Part shown: in pieces, positions 53,264-61,172 of the stretch
How positions within the stretch are numbered: position 1 is the stretch's first letter
Layout: every line of letters begins with the position of its first letter
NCBI RefSeq assembly: GCF_002257565.1
Contig: NZ_CP022736.1
Span: 4,216,001-4,280,000, forward strand
Direction: 5' to 3'
DNA: 64,000 nucleotides
Source: Herbaspirillum sp. meg3
GTDB taxonomy: Bacteria; Pseudomonadota; Gammaproteobacteria; Burkholderiales; Burkholderiaceae_D
Notes under the pieces: generated by a model
Seen by the model: only the letters and a program-made list of their open reading frames with translations
The model's database searches: none
Told to the model about the DNA's origin: nothing
Translations under genes and position numbers: made by a program

Positions 53264-53440
53264 CCCGCCACACGTTGTCCCGCGTGCGGCGGGTTTAGTA
53301 GAAGCAAGGCAGTAGGTAGTAAAAGTAGTAAGTAACAACAACCTGTTCAGGGTCTTGCAACGAGACCATGAGCAGGTTGGCTGTAAAAATAGTCTGCTTC
53401 ACCCATTGCCCGCACCGGCCTCCCTTCTGGTGTGGGCAAT
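53264..53440. other. Three consecutive stem-loops between livJ and livH
   Basis: Hairpin 1: CCCGCC-CACG / CGTG-GGCGGG type, 53264-53293, one mismatch. Hairpin 2: AACCTGTTCA / TGAGCAGGTT with inner GGTCT/AGACC, 53340-53378. Hairpin 3: ATTGCCCGCACC / GGTGTGGGCAAT, 53405-53440. None has a T run. The series fills most of the 247-bp gap and ends 41 bp before the livH ATG. Confidence 0.6.
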
Positions 53441-53481
53441 ACCCTGAAATTGACGCAACAACAGAGGATTCATCAACCGAC

Positions 53482-54348
53482 ATGCTGCAAATTCTCATCA
53501 ACGGACTCATCCTCGGATCGGCCTATGCGCTCATTGCGCTGGGACTGACCATGGTCTTCAGCATCATGCGCGTGGTTAATTTCGCCCACGGCCAGATGTA
53601 CATGCTGGGCGGCTTCGTCATGTACTACCTGTACGGACAATTCGGCTTCCCGTTCTGGCTGGCGCTGCTGCTGGCGGGCGCGACGCTGGGTGTGATCGGC
53701 ATGGCGTTCAACCGATTCCTGTTCCAGCCGGTGCTGGCGAGCTCCAAGCGTGAAGAAAGCAGCATGCTCATGGCGGTCGGCACCGCGCTGCTGCTGGAAA
53801 ACGTCGCGCTCTCGCTGTTCGGCGAAAAGCAGCGTGGCGTGCCGACGCTGATCGACGGCGTGCTGATCCTCAACGACGGCGATGCGTATCTGCCCTATTC
53901 GAATCTCGCGGTCGCCGTGATTTCGATCGGCTTCATCGTCGCGCTGCTGCTATTCGTGCAATACACCAAACCCGGCCGCGCCCTGCGCGCCGTGGCGCAA
54001 GACAAAGAAGCGGCGCTGCTGCAAGGCGTCAACGTCAAGTTCATCACCACGCTGGGCTTCGCCATCGGTGCGGCGCTGGCCGGTATCGCCGGCGGCCTGC
54101 TGGTGACGCTGTACGGCGTCAACGCCGGCGTCGGCACCAACATCTCGACCAAGGCCTTCATCATGATCATGATCGGCGGCGCCGGCGTCACCTCGGGCGC
54201 TATCGTCGGCGGCTTCGTGCTCGGCATGGCGGAAGCGATCGGTTACGACCTGCTGCCGAGCAGCATGACGTACCTGCTGATCTTTGTGGCCATGATCGTG
54301 TTCCTGATCTTCAAACCGAACGGCCTGTTCGGCAAACCCTGGGGCTGA
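53482..54348 (+). CDS. livH: Branched-chain-type ABC permease LivH
   Basis: 288 residues from ATG 53482, where the first TM helix begins (LQILINGLILGSAYALIALGLTMVF). Family landmarks VNFAHGQMYMLGGF and IGGAGVTSGAIVGGFVLG. About eight TM helices. The 3' gene livM starts 2 bp later. Pairs with LivM. Confidence 0.88.
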   Translation: MLQILINGLILGSAYALIALGLTMVFSIMRVVNFAHGQMYMLGGFVMYYLYGQFGFPFWLALLLAGATLGVIGMAFNRFLFQPVLASSKREESSMLMAVGTALLLENVALSLFGEKQRGVPTLIDGVLILNDGDAYLPYSNLAVAVISIGFIVALLLFVQYTKPGRALRAVAQDKEAALLQGVNVKFITTLGFAIGAALAGIAGGLLVTLYGVNAGVGTNISTKAFIMIMIGGAGVTSGAIVGGFVLGMAEAIGYDLLPSSMTYLLIFVAMIVFLIFKPNGLFGKPWG

Positions 54349-54350
54349 TC

Positions 54351-55352
54351 ATGACTGCATCTCTCAATTCGCCGCTCACTTCTTTGCTTTCACGAGGCTC
54401 CATGAAACTCGACAAACGCCGCGACTTCTCGGTGATCCTGCTGATACTCGGCGTGCTGGTCGTGCTGCCGCTCGGCATCGGCCACTCGCGCTATCTGATG
54501 TCGGTGCTGATGAATTGCGCCGGTGTAGCCGTCATTGCCAGCGGCGTGTGGCTGACCTTTTGCATCGGCCGCATCAATATCTGCCAGGCAGGTTTCGCCT
54601 TGATCGGCGGCTATGTCACGGCCATTCTGATTGCCAAAGCCGGACTCAGCTTCTGGATCGCGCTGCCGCTGTCCTGCCTTGCGTCGGCCCTGTGCGGCGC
54701 GCTGATCGGCAGCGTCATCCTCAAGCTCAAGGGCATCTACTTCTCGATGCTGACGATCTGTCTGACGGAAGCGATTCGTCTCGCCTTCCTCAACGGCGGC
54801 GATCTGACGCAAGGCTCCAAAGGCATCACAGGCTTGCCTCAACCGTTCTCGGGCGACTCTGCGTTGCCGCTGTATTACCTGGGCATTGCCCTGCTGGCGA
54901 TTGCACTGGGCGTGGTGTGGCGCGTGCATTATTCGCGTCTGGGCGGTATCTTCCGCGCCATGCGGCTGAACGAAGATCTGGCGGAGAGCTTCGGCGTCAA
55001 CGTATGGCGTTATCGCATCATGGCCTTCTCCATTGCGTGTGCGCTGGGCGGACTGGGCGGCAGCTATTTTTCCGTGTTCACGCAGAGCGTGTATCCGCAA
55101 AGCTTCACGGTCGAACACAGTATTTACTACATGCTGTTCTGTTTCCTCGGCGGACTGGAATATGTCAGCGGCGCGATGATCGGTGCGTTTGCGCTGACCA
55201 TCCTGTTTGAACTCTTGCAAGACTTCCAGCAATACCAATCGCTGATCTACGGCGTACTGATGATCGTAGTCATGCTGACGCTGCCAAATGGATTGATGGC
55301 GCTGCGCAGCTTCTCGTTCTCGCGGCCATTCCGCAAAGGAGAAGCGAAATGA
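54351..55352 (+). CDS. livM: Branched-chain-type ABC permease LivM
   Basis: 333 residues (316 if the ATG at 54402 is used). About nine to ten TM helices; FCIGRINICQAGFALIGGYVTA and LKGIYFSMLTICLTEAIRLAF are LivM landmarks. A 4-bp overlap with livG (ATGA) shows coupling. Confidence 0.87.
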   Translation: MTASLNSPLTSLLSRGSMKLDKRRDFSVILLILGVLVVLPLGIGHSRYLMSVLMNCAGVAVIASGVWLTFCIGRINICQAGFALIGGYVTAILIAKAGLSFWIALPLSCLASALCGALIGSVILKLKGIYFSMLTICLTEAIRLAFLNGGDLTQGSKGITGLPQPFSGDSALPLYYLGIALLAIALGVVWRVHYSRLGGIFRAMRLNEDLAESFGVNVWRYRIMAFSIACALGGLGGSYFSVFTQSVYPQSFTVEHSIYYMLFCFLGGLEYVSGAMIGAFALTILFELLQDFQQYQSLIYGVLMIVVMLTLPNGLMALRSFSFSRPFRKGEAK

Positions 55353-56185
55353 GTGCATCCATGAACCCGGTCAGCCCTTCGGTGACACCGCCCCCGGACA
55401 AACGTGTCATCCTGCAAGCCAGCGGTCTGAGCAAACGCTTCGGCGGCCTGCTGGCCAACGACGATATCTCGCTCTCGCTCGGCACCGAGACCGGCAAGGT
55501 TACCTCCGTGATTGGCCCCAACGGCGCGGGCAAGAGTACTTTCTTCAAAATGCTGGCGGGTTTCTGCACGCCGACCACCGGCAAGGTGCGCCTGTTCGGT
55601 GAAGACATCACCGGACTGAATCCGCACAAGATTTCGGCCCGTGGACTGGTGCGTACCTTCCAGGAAACCACCATCTTCCCCGAGCTGACCGCACTGGAAC
55701 ACGTCGCATTGGCACGCCAGCTCTCGCGCAGCGCCAATGATTTTCAGGTATTCGCCAACACCGCATCGGCGCGCCGCGATGAAGATCGCATGCGCGCCGA
55801 TGCACTGGAAATCCTCCGCTTCCTCGATCTCGACGGCGTCGCCAACAGCGTCGCCAAGACACTGCCGCATGGTTACCTGCGCCTGCTCGGCATCGCCATG
55901 GGCATGGCAGCAAGCCCCAAAGTGCTATTGCTCGACGAACCCTACGCCGGACTCAATCCCGACGAAACCGACCGTGCCGTCGAGCTGACGCGCAAGATCG
56001 CCGCCAGCGGTGTTTCCATCCTGCTGGTCGAACACGACATGAAAGCCGTGATGAAAATTTCCGACCATATCCACGTACTCTACTTCGGCAAGAAAATCGC
56101 CGAAGGCAGCCCGGAACAAATCCGTAACAACGAACAGGTAATCGAAGCCTATCTGGGCAAGGAAGACGAGGATATCGGTCTATGA
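55349..56185 (+). CDS. livG: ABC ATPase LivG
   Basis: 278 residues. Walker A GPNGAGKSTFFKMLAG near residue 55, a degenerate signature (HGYLRLLGIAMGMAASP), Walker B VLLLDEPYAGLNPDE, and a C-terminal BCA-type tail ending AYLGKEDE. The signature lacks the usual LSxG wording but keeps spacing, a common feature of LivG. Overlaps livF by 4 bp. Confidence 0.88.
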   Translation: MSASMNPVSPSVTPPPDKRVILQASGLSKRFGGLLANDDISLSLGTETGKVTSVIGPNGAGKSTFFKMLAGFCTPTTGKVRLFGEDITGLNPHKISARGLVRTFQETTIFPELTALEHVALARQLSRSANDFQVFANTASARRDEDRMRADALEILRFLDLDGVANSVAKTLPHGYLRLLGIAMGMAASPKVLLLDEPYAGLNPDETDRAVELTRKIAASGVSILLVEHDMKAVMKISDHIHVLYFGKKIAEGSPEQIRNNEQVIEAYLGKEDEDIGL

Positions 56186-56946
56186 ACGCGATACTGGAAT
56201 CCACCGCTACAGCCGGGCAAGCCACCAGCGCTGTTCCCCATCTGCAACTGCAAAATGTTTCGCTGAACTACGGGCACGTGCGTGCGCTGCAGGACGTCAG
56301 CCTGCGCGTCGACCAGGGCAGCGTGGTGGCGCTGATCGGCGCCAATGGCGCCGGCAAATCGTCGACTCTGCGCGCCGTGACCGGCCTGTCGCCGGTATGC
56401 GGTGGCCAGGTGCTGCTCAATGGCAGCAATGTCACCGGCACCTCGGCGCACAAGCTGGTTGAACAAGGCGTGGCGATGGTGCCGGAAGGCCGCCACGTTT
56501 TCCCTTTCATGTCGATCAAGGACAACCTGCTGATGGGGGCGTATACGCGTTCGGACAAAGGCGGCATCGCCGCCGATCTGGACAAGGTGCTGACACGCTT
56601 TCCGCGTCTGAAGGAACGCTTCAGCCAGCAGGCATCAAGCCTGTCCGGCGGCGAACAGCAGATGGTCGCCATCGGTCGCGCACTCATGGCGCGACCACGG
56701 CTGCTGTTGCTGGATGAGCCATCGCTGGGCATTGCGCCGCAATTCATCCGCCTGATTGCCCGCACAATTCTGGAAATCAACAAGGATGAAGGCGTCACCA
56801 TCATGCTGGTCGAACAGAACAGCCGCATGGCGCTGATGATCTCGCGCTACGCCTACATCCTCGCCACCGGCCGTATCGAGCTGGAAGGCGTTTCGCGCGA
56901 GCTGCTCGACCATTCCGACATCAAGCGCCTGTATCTGGGTGCATAA
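56182..56946 (+). CDS. livF: ABC ATPase LivF
   Basis: 254 residues. Walker A GANGAGKSSTLRAVTG near residue 53, signature LSGGEQQMVAIGRALMARP, Walker B LLLDEPSLGIAPQF. Last transporter gene of the five-gene importer; the racemase-family gene follows after 77 bp. Confidence 0.9.
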   Translation: MNAILESTATAGQATSAVPHLQLQNVSLNYGHVRALQDVSLRVDQGSVVALIGANGAGKSSTLRAVTGLSPVCGGQVLLNGSNVTGTSAHKLVEQGVAMVPEGRHVFPFMSIKDNLLMGAYTRSDKGGIAADLDKVLTRFPRLKERFSQQASSLSGGEQQMVAIGRALMARPRLLLLDEPSLGIAPQFIRLIARTILEINKDEGVTIMLVEQNSRMALMISRYAYILATGRIELEGVSRELLDHSDIKRLYLGA

Positions 56947-57023
56947 GAGTACGGAGGCGCAGCAAACAAAGTCAGCACCGACTACCCCGTACAGCATCAA
57001 CCGCCAAGAACAATCGAGACAAC

Positions 57024-57731
57024 GTGAAAATCAACATCGTCAATCCCAACACCACCGCCACCATGACAACCAAGATCGGCGACTGCGCCCGCCAGGTCGC
57101 AGCACCGGGCACCGAGATCTGGGCCTGCAATCCAGCCACCGGCCCGGTCTCGATCGAAGGTCATTACGACGAAGCCATGTGCGTGCCCGGCCTGCTTGCC
57201 GAAATCCGCCGCGCCGAAGCGGCTGGCGCAGACGCCCACATCATCGCCTGCTTCGGCGATCCGGGTCTCGAAGCCGCACGCGAGATCGCCGGCGGCCCGG
57301 TGTTCGGCATCGCCGAAGCCGCCATGCACGCCGCCAGTTTTGTCGGCAAGCATTTCAGCATCGTTACTACGCTGGGAAGAACCTGCGGCATCGCGGCTCA
57401 TCTGGCGGAACGCTATGGCATGCAACGCTTCTGCCGCAACATCCGCGCCTGCGAAATCGCTGTACTGGATCTCGACAACCCCGCCTCCGATGCCTATGCC
57501 GCGATCATGCAGGAATGCCGCCTCGCGCTGGAGCAGGATGACGTCGACTGCATCGTCCTGGGATGTGCCGGCATGGCCGACCTGTGCCAGGCCATCAGCA
57601 AGGAGCTGGGCGTGCCGGTGATCGACGGCGTCAGCGCCGCCGTGACATTTGCTGAAGGCCTGGTACGGCTTGGACTACAAACCAGCAAACGCGGCGAATG
57701 GAATTATCCTTTGGCGAAACAGTATCTGTGA
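57024..57731 (+). CDS. Asp/Glu/hydantoin racemase family protein
   Basis: 235 residues starting at a GTG codon. N-terminus KINIVNPNTTATMT is diagnostic for the hydantoin racemase (HyuE) group. Both catalytic cysteines are present: Cys76 in HIIACFGDPG and Cys181 in VLGCAGMADL. It would interconvert D and L forms of a 5-substituted hydantoin or allantoin-like ureide. It is at the end of the Liv-type operon, linking uptake and isomerisation of one compound. No hydantoinase or carbamoylase lies in the window. Confidence 0.84.
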   Translation: MKINIVNPNTTATMTTKIGDCARQVAAPGTEIWACNPATGPVSIEGHYDEAMCVPGLLAEIRRAEAAGADAHIIACFGDPGLEAAREIAGGPVFGIAEAAMHAASFVGKHFSIVTTLGRTCGIAAHLAERYGMQRFCRNIRACEIAVLDLDNPASDAYAAIMQECRLALEQDDVDCIVLGCAGMADLCQAISKELGVPVIDGVSAAVTFAEGLVRLGLQTSKRGEWNYPLAKQYL

Positions 57732-57773
57732 CATTGGCCCAATACTCCGGAGTCAACAGTCAGGAATAGAGAA

Positions 57774-59252
57774 TCAGGAAGCAGTGACAGCTGCTGGTGC
57801 TGCCACTGCTGCCACTGCTGCCGGTGCAGAACTCAGCTTCACCTGATTACGGCCGCTGCCTTTGGCTTCATACAAGGCGCCGTCAGCTGCATTGAGCACG
57901 GCTTCAATGCTTGCATGCGCAGTCCGGTCATAGGTCGCCACACCAATGCTTGCCGTAACGTGGCCGAACTGGCTGCGGGAATGCGGGATTTTCAGCATTT
58001 CAATGGCGTTCCTGATTTTCTCGCCGACCAGCATTGCGCCTGGCGCTTCAGTTTCCGCCAGCACGGCGACAAACTCTTCGCCGCCATACCGTGCCGCGAC
58101 GTCGGAACTACGAGGCAAGGCGCTCGTGATTGCCTCTGCAACGGAGGCCAGCACGTCGTCGCCTTTCTGATGGCCGTAGGTATCGTTATAGAGTTTGAAA
58201 TGATCAACGTCGATAAACAAAATGGAAAAAGCGACGTTACCCCGTTGCGACACACTCCATAAATCTTTCAGCAAGTCATCCAGCGTGCGGCGATTAATCA
58301 GTTTTGTCAGCCCATCGACACGCGCCAGCTGGTTCAGTTTCTCTTCGGCCTCAACACGTTTTCTGAGTTCTTTACGAAGCACCCAGAACAAGGCCAGAAA
58401 CACCAGACCACCGAGCGACATCATCACCAAGGTACCGTAGACGTCATTCCTCCACTCCCTGTAGATGTCCTTCTCGGAGCGTCCCACCATCACAACCAGC
58501 CGCGTTCCCGGCACGCTCCTGAACGAAAACAAGCGTTCGATACCGTCCGTCGACGAGCGGATAAAGAAATTGCCACTATCATGCTGAATCGCGTCACGGA
58601 CCTGCAAAAAATTGGGACTCTTGCTCATATCCCGGCCAACCAGGGCAGTCGAAGAAGGCACCCGCATATAGATGATTCCGTCCCGTGAATAAAGCGAGAT
58701 GACGCCATCCTCCCCCAAAGCAATGCCGCTGAATAGTTCTTGAAAGTAATCGAGCTCTAGTGCGATGACCACAACGCCGGCGAAGCTTCCATCGATATTG
58801 GACAAGCGCTTGGATAGGACGACGGCCTGCCGGCTATCGTCGAATTTGGCAGCAAGCGGTTTTGAAATGTAGAGGCCCACCTCGAAACGGTCGCGGTGAA
58901 TCGTGAAATACGGTCGATCCGCGTAATTGTGCCCAGGTACGCCGGGCAGAGAAGTCGCGACCACCTCACCCCTCGCATCGACGATGGCCGAGAGCGCGAT
59001 ATGTCTCATCTCCAGTCCGTTACCAAACAAATAAGAATGCTTTTGGCTGTTGGTGAGATTCTGGTAGATGGTATTTTGAAATCGATGCGCCAACGCATCC
59101 ATCGACAAAGATACGATCTCAATATTTCTAAGAATGTCGCGCTGCGCGACTAAAGCGACATTCTGTGAATTTTCAATGGCGTTATGACGCGCTTCTTCGT
59201 GACTTTGATAGATCAGCCAGACGCACAAGCTGCATATTAACGCGACCAGCAT
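57774..59252 (-). CDS. Membrane diguanylate cyclase with periplasmic Cache-type sensor
   Basis: 492 residues from ATG 59252. TM1 about 1-16, a dCache-like periplasmic sensor about 20-265, TM2 about 268-290, then a GGDEF domain with GGEEF at 390-394 and an inhibitory RSSD I-site five residues before it. An Ala/Pro-rich tail ends the protein. Makes c-di-GMP in response to an external ligand. Translation upstream of the chosen start stays open and reads KINRLYKVLIINGA, a natural start of TM1. An ATG at 59299 lies one base out of frame, so the annotated N-terminus may be shortened by a frameshift. Confidence 0.86.
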   Translation of the reverse strand: MLVALICSLCVWLIYQSHEEARHNAIENSQNVALVAQRDILRNIEIVSLSMDALAHRFQNTIYQNLTNSQKHSYLFGNGLEMRHIALSAIVDARGEVVATSLPGVPGHNYADRPYFTIHRDRFEVGLYISKPLAAKFDDSRQAVVLSKRLSNIDGSFAGVVVIALELDYFQELFSGIALGEDGVISLYSRDGIIYMRVPSSTALVGRDMSKSPNFLQVRDAIQHDSGNFFIRSSTDGIERLFSFRSVPGTRLVVMVGRSEKDIYREWRNDVYGTLVMMSLGGLVFLALFWVLRKELRKRVEAEEKLNQLARVDGLTKLINRRTLDDLLKDLWSVSQRGNVAFSILFIDVDHFKLYNDTYGHQKGDDVLASVAEAITSALPRSSDVAARYGGEEFVAVLAETEAPGAMLVGEKIRNAIEMLKIPHSRSQFGHVTASIGVATYDRTAHASIEAVLNAADGALYEAKGSGRNQVKLSSAPAAVAAVAAPAAVTAS

Positions 59253-59606
59253 GGCGCCATTGATGATCAGGACTTTGTATAAGCGATTGATTTTGGCATC
59301 CTATCTGCGCAACGTGCGGCAACAAGCAAGCACAAGCATCCAAAGGCAACATCAGCGAGGAACTGACCGGCGGCAAACCTGGGTGAAGCTTGGCGAAGCT
59401 TGGTGAATTCAGCGAATTCGATAGGCGCGCTCAATACTGCGGTACAGCAATGACTCATCCTGACTCGATAGAAAAACAAATACGATCAAGCAAAGTCAAT
59501 GGAAGGATTCTGCTCACAAACCCGTTTCAAATTGCGCATATCCGTGGTGTTAATTAACGCACAAAAGTAGATTTTTAAAAAGTTATCTCTACAACAATAT
59601 GAAGGA
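59253..59606. other. Noncoding stretch upstream of the diguanylate cyclase
   Basis: About 350 bp with no supported gene apart from the possible extended N-terminus of the cyclase (to 59299). The part from 59440 to 59600 is AT-rich and probably carries its promoter; no clear operator was seen. Short direct repeats of GAAGCTTGG(T/C)GAA lie near 59384-59410. Confidence 0.35.
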
Positions 59607-59640
59607 AAGACAACAGACGCACGGCGTACGTCTGTTGTCC
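59607..59640 (-). terminator. Terminator of the second Liv-type operon
   Basis: Perfect 11-bp stem GACAACAGACG/CGTCTGTTGTC with a 9-nt loop, leftward T-rich tail TTTCCTTC. Begins 2 bp after the livF stop. Confidence 0.75.
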
Positions 59641-60405
59641 CTATACAGAAAGATAAGCGCGCCGCACATCCTCATCCGCCGCCAGTTGCGCCATCGTGCC
59701 CTGATAGCGGATGTGACCGTTTTCAAGCACGTAGGCGCGATCACTGACCAGCTCGGCGAAATGCAGGTTTTGTTCCGACAACAGGATGGACATGCCTTCG
59801 CGTTTGAGTGTCATGATCATGTTGGCCATCTGTTCGACAATCACCGGCGCCACGCCTTCGGACGGTTCGTCCAGCAACACCAGATACGGATTGCCCATCA
59901 ACGTGCGCGATACCGTCAACATCTGCTGCTCGCCACCGCTCATCTGCCCACCGGGACGCAACGGCATTTCACCGAGGTTGGGAAACAGATCGAACAGTTT
60001 TTGCGGCGTCCATTCGACGGCATCGGGACGTGCCGGCTGGCGGCCGACTTCCAGATTCTCAAGCACTGTCAGGTCGGCAAACACGCGGCGATCCTCGGGC
60101 ACGAAACCCATTCCCATGCGTGAGATCTGATACGGCTTAGCCCGGCTGATGTCGTTGCCCAGAAAGCTCACACTGCCTTGCGCACGATCCATCAGGCCCA
60201 TGACGGCCTTCATGGTGGTCGACTTGCCGGCGCCGTTACGGCCCATCAGTGCCACCACTTCGCCACGCCGCACTTCAAGGCCGACATCGAACAGAATATG
60301 GGCGCGCCCGTAGAAAGCGTTAAGACCACTTACCTTGAGCAAGGCTTCACCGGCGGTGGATGACCCGGATTGTGCCGGGTTGATTTCATTCATGACGGCG
60401 CTCAC
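59641..60405 (-). CDS. livF: ABC ATPase LivF (second importer)
   Basis: 254 residues. Walker A GRNGAGKSTTMKAVMG near residue 51, signature MSGGEQQMLTVSRTLMGNP, Walker B LVLLDEPSEGVAPV. An N-terminal extension of about 20 residues (NEINPAQSGSST) precedes the domain. It overlaps the LivG gene by 4 bp. Together with the fused permease and the edge binding protein this is a full Liv/Urt-like importer. Confidence 0.89.
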   Translation of the reverse strand: MSAVMNEINPAQSGSSTAGEALLKVSGLNAFYGRAHILFDVGLEVRRGEVVALMGRNGAGKSTTMKAVMGLMDRAQGSVSFLGNDISRAKPYQISRMGMGFVPEDRRVFADLTVLENLEVGRQPARPDAVEWTPQKLFDLFPNLGEMPLRPGGQMSGGEQQMLTVSRTLMGNPYLVLLDEPSEGVAPVIVEQMANMIMTLKREGMSILLSEQNLHFAELVSDRAYVLENGHIRYQGTMAQLAADEDVRRAYLSV

Positions 60406-61172
60406 GAGACGGCCTCCTCTTTTTCAAATGTTTTACCTGAACCGAAATACACTTCCTGCACTTTGGGATGATTGCGGATGGTTTCGCCGTCGCCCTCCGC
60501 AATCAGCTGGCCACGTGCCAACACGATCATGCGATCTGCAAAAGCAAAGACGACGTCCATGCTGTGTTCGGTAAAGAGCACTGACAAATTGCGCTCGACC
60601 ACCAGCTTTTTGGTCAAGGCCATCAAGGCATTGCGCTCCTTCGGCGCCATGCCCGCTGTGGGTTCATCCATCAATAGCAACCGAGGACGATTGGCCATGG
60701 CGATCGCCAACTCGACACGCTTGACGTCACCGTAAGCCAGCACGCCGCAAGGACGTTGCGCCTGCCCGGCCATACCTACCTGCTCCAGCAGTTCCATCGC
60801 TTCGTCACGGAAGAACGAGACTGCCGGACGCCACAGCTGAAACAGTTTTCGCTCGCGCGACATCAATGCCATCTGGACGTTTTCCACCACTGTCATGGAA
60901 CTGAAAGTCGCCGATATCTGAAACGTCCGGCCAACGCCGAGACGCCAGATATCGCGCGGCTTCATGCCACCGATTTCATGGCCGTCGAAACGAATCGATC
61001 CGGTGTCTGGCCGATACTGTCCGTTGAGAATATTGAAACAGGTCGATTTGCCCGCACCATTAGGGCCAAGCAAAGCCAATAGCTGTCCGCTGGGTAAATC
61101 GAAGGACACGCCATTGACTGCCTTGACACCGCCGAAGGCTTTACTGATGTTGTTGACTTGTAGCAGACTCAT
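60402..61172 (-). CDS. livG: ABC ATPase LivG (second importer)
   Basis: 256 residues. Walker A GPNGAGKSTCFNILNG near residue 36, LivG-type middle (VLAYGDVKRVELAIAMANRP), Walker B LLLMDEPTAGMAPKE. Overlaps both neighbours by 4 bp. Confidence 0.89.
   Translation of the reverse strand: MSLLQVNNISKAFGGVKAVNGVSFDLPSGQLLALLGPNGAGKSTCFNILNGQYRPDTGSIRFDGHEIGGMKPRDIWRLGVGRTFQISATFSSMTVVENVQMALMSRERKLFQLWRPAVSFFRDEAMELLEQVGMAGQAQRPCGVLAYGDVKRVELAIAMANRPRLLLMDEPTAGMAPKERNALMALTKKLVVERNLSVLFTEHSMDVVFAFADRMIVLARGQLIAEGDGETIRNHPKVQEVYFGSGKTFEKEEAVS

Noticed and set aside
51975..53273. 432-codon minus-strand frame over livJ
   Set aside because: Mirror frame of a clear binding-protein gene.
57780..57840. 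Repeats of GCTGCC/GCCACT type
   Set aside because: They encode the Ala-rich tail of the diguanylate cyclase; not a satellite or CRISPR.
59360..59415. Short direct repeats GAAGCTTGG(T/C)GAA
   Set aside because: Two or three imperfect copies only, no inverted ends or insertion signs.
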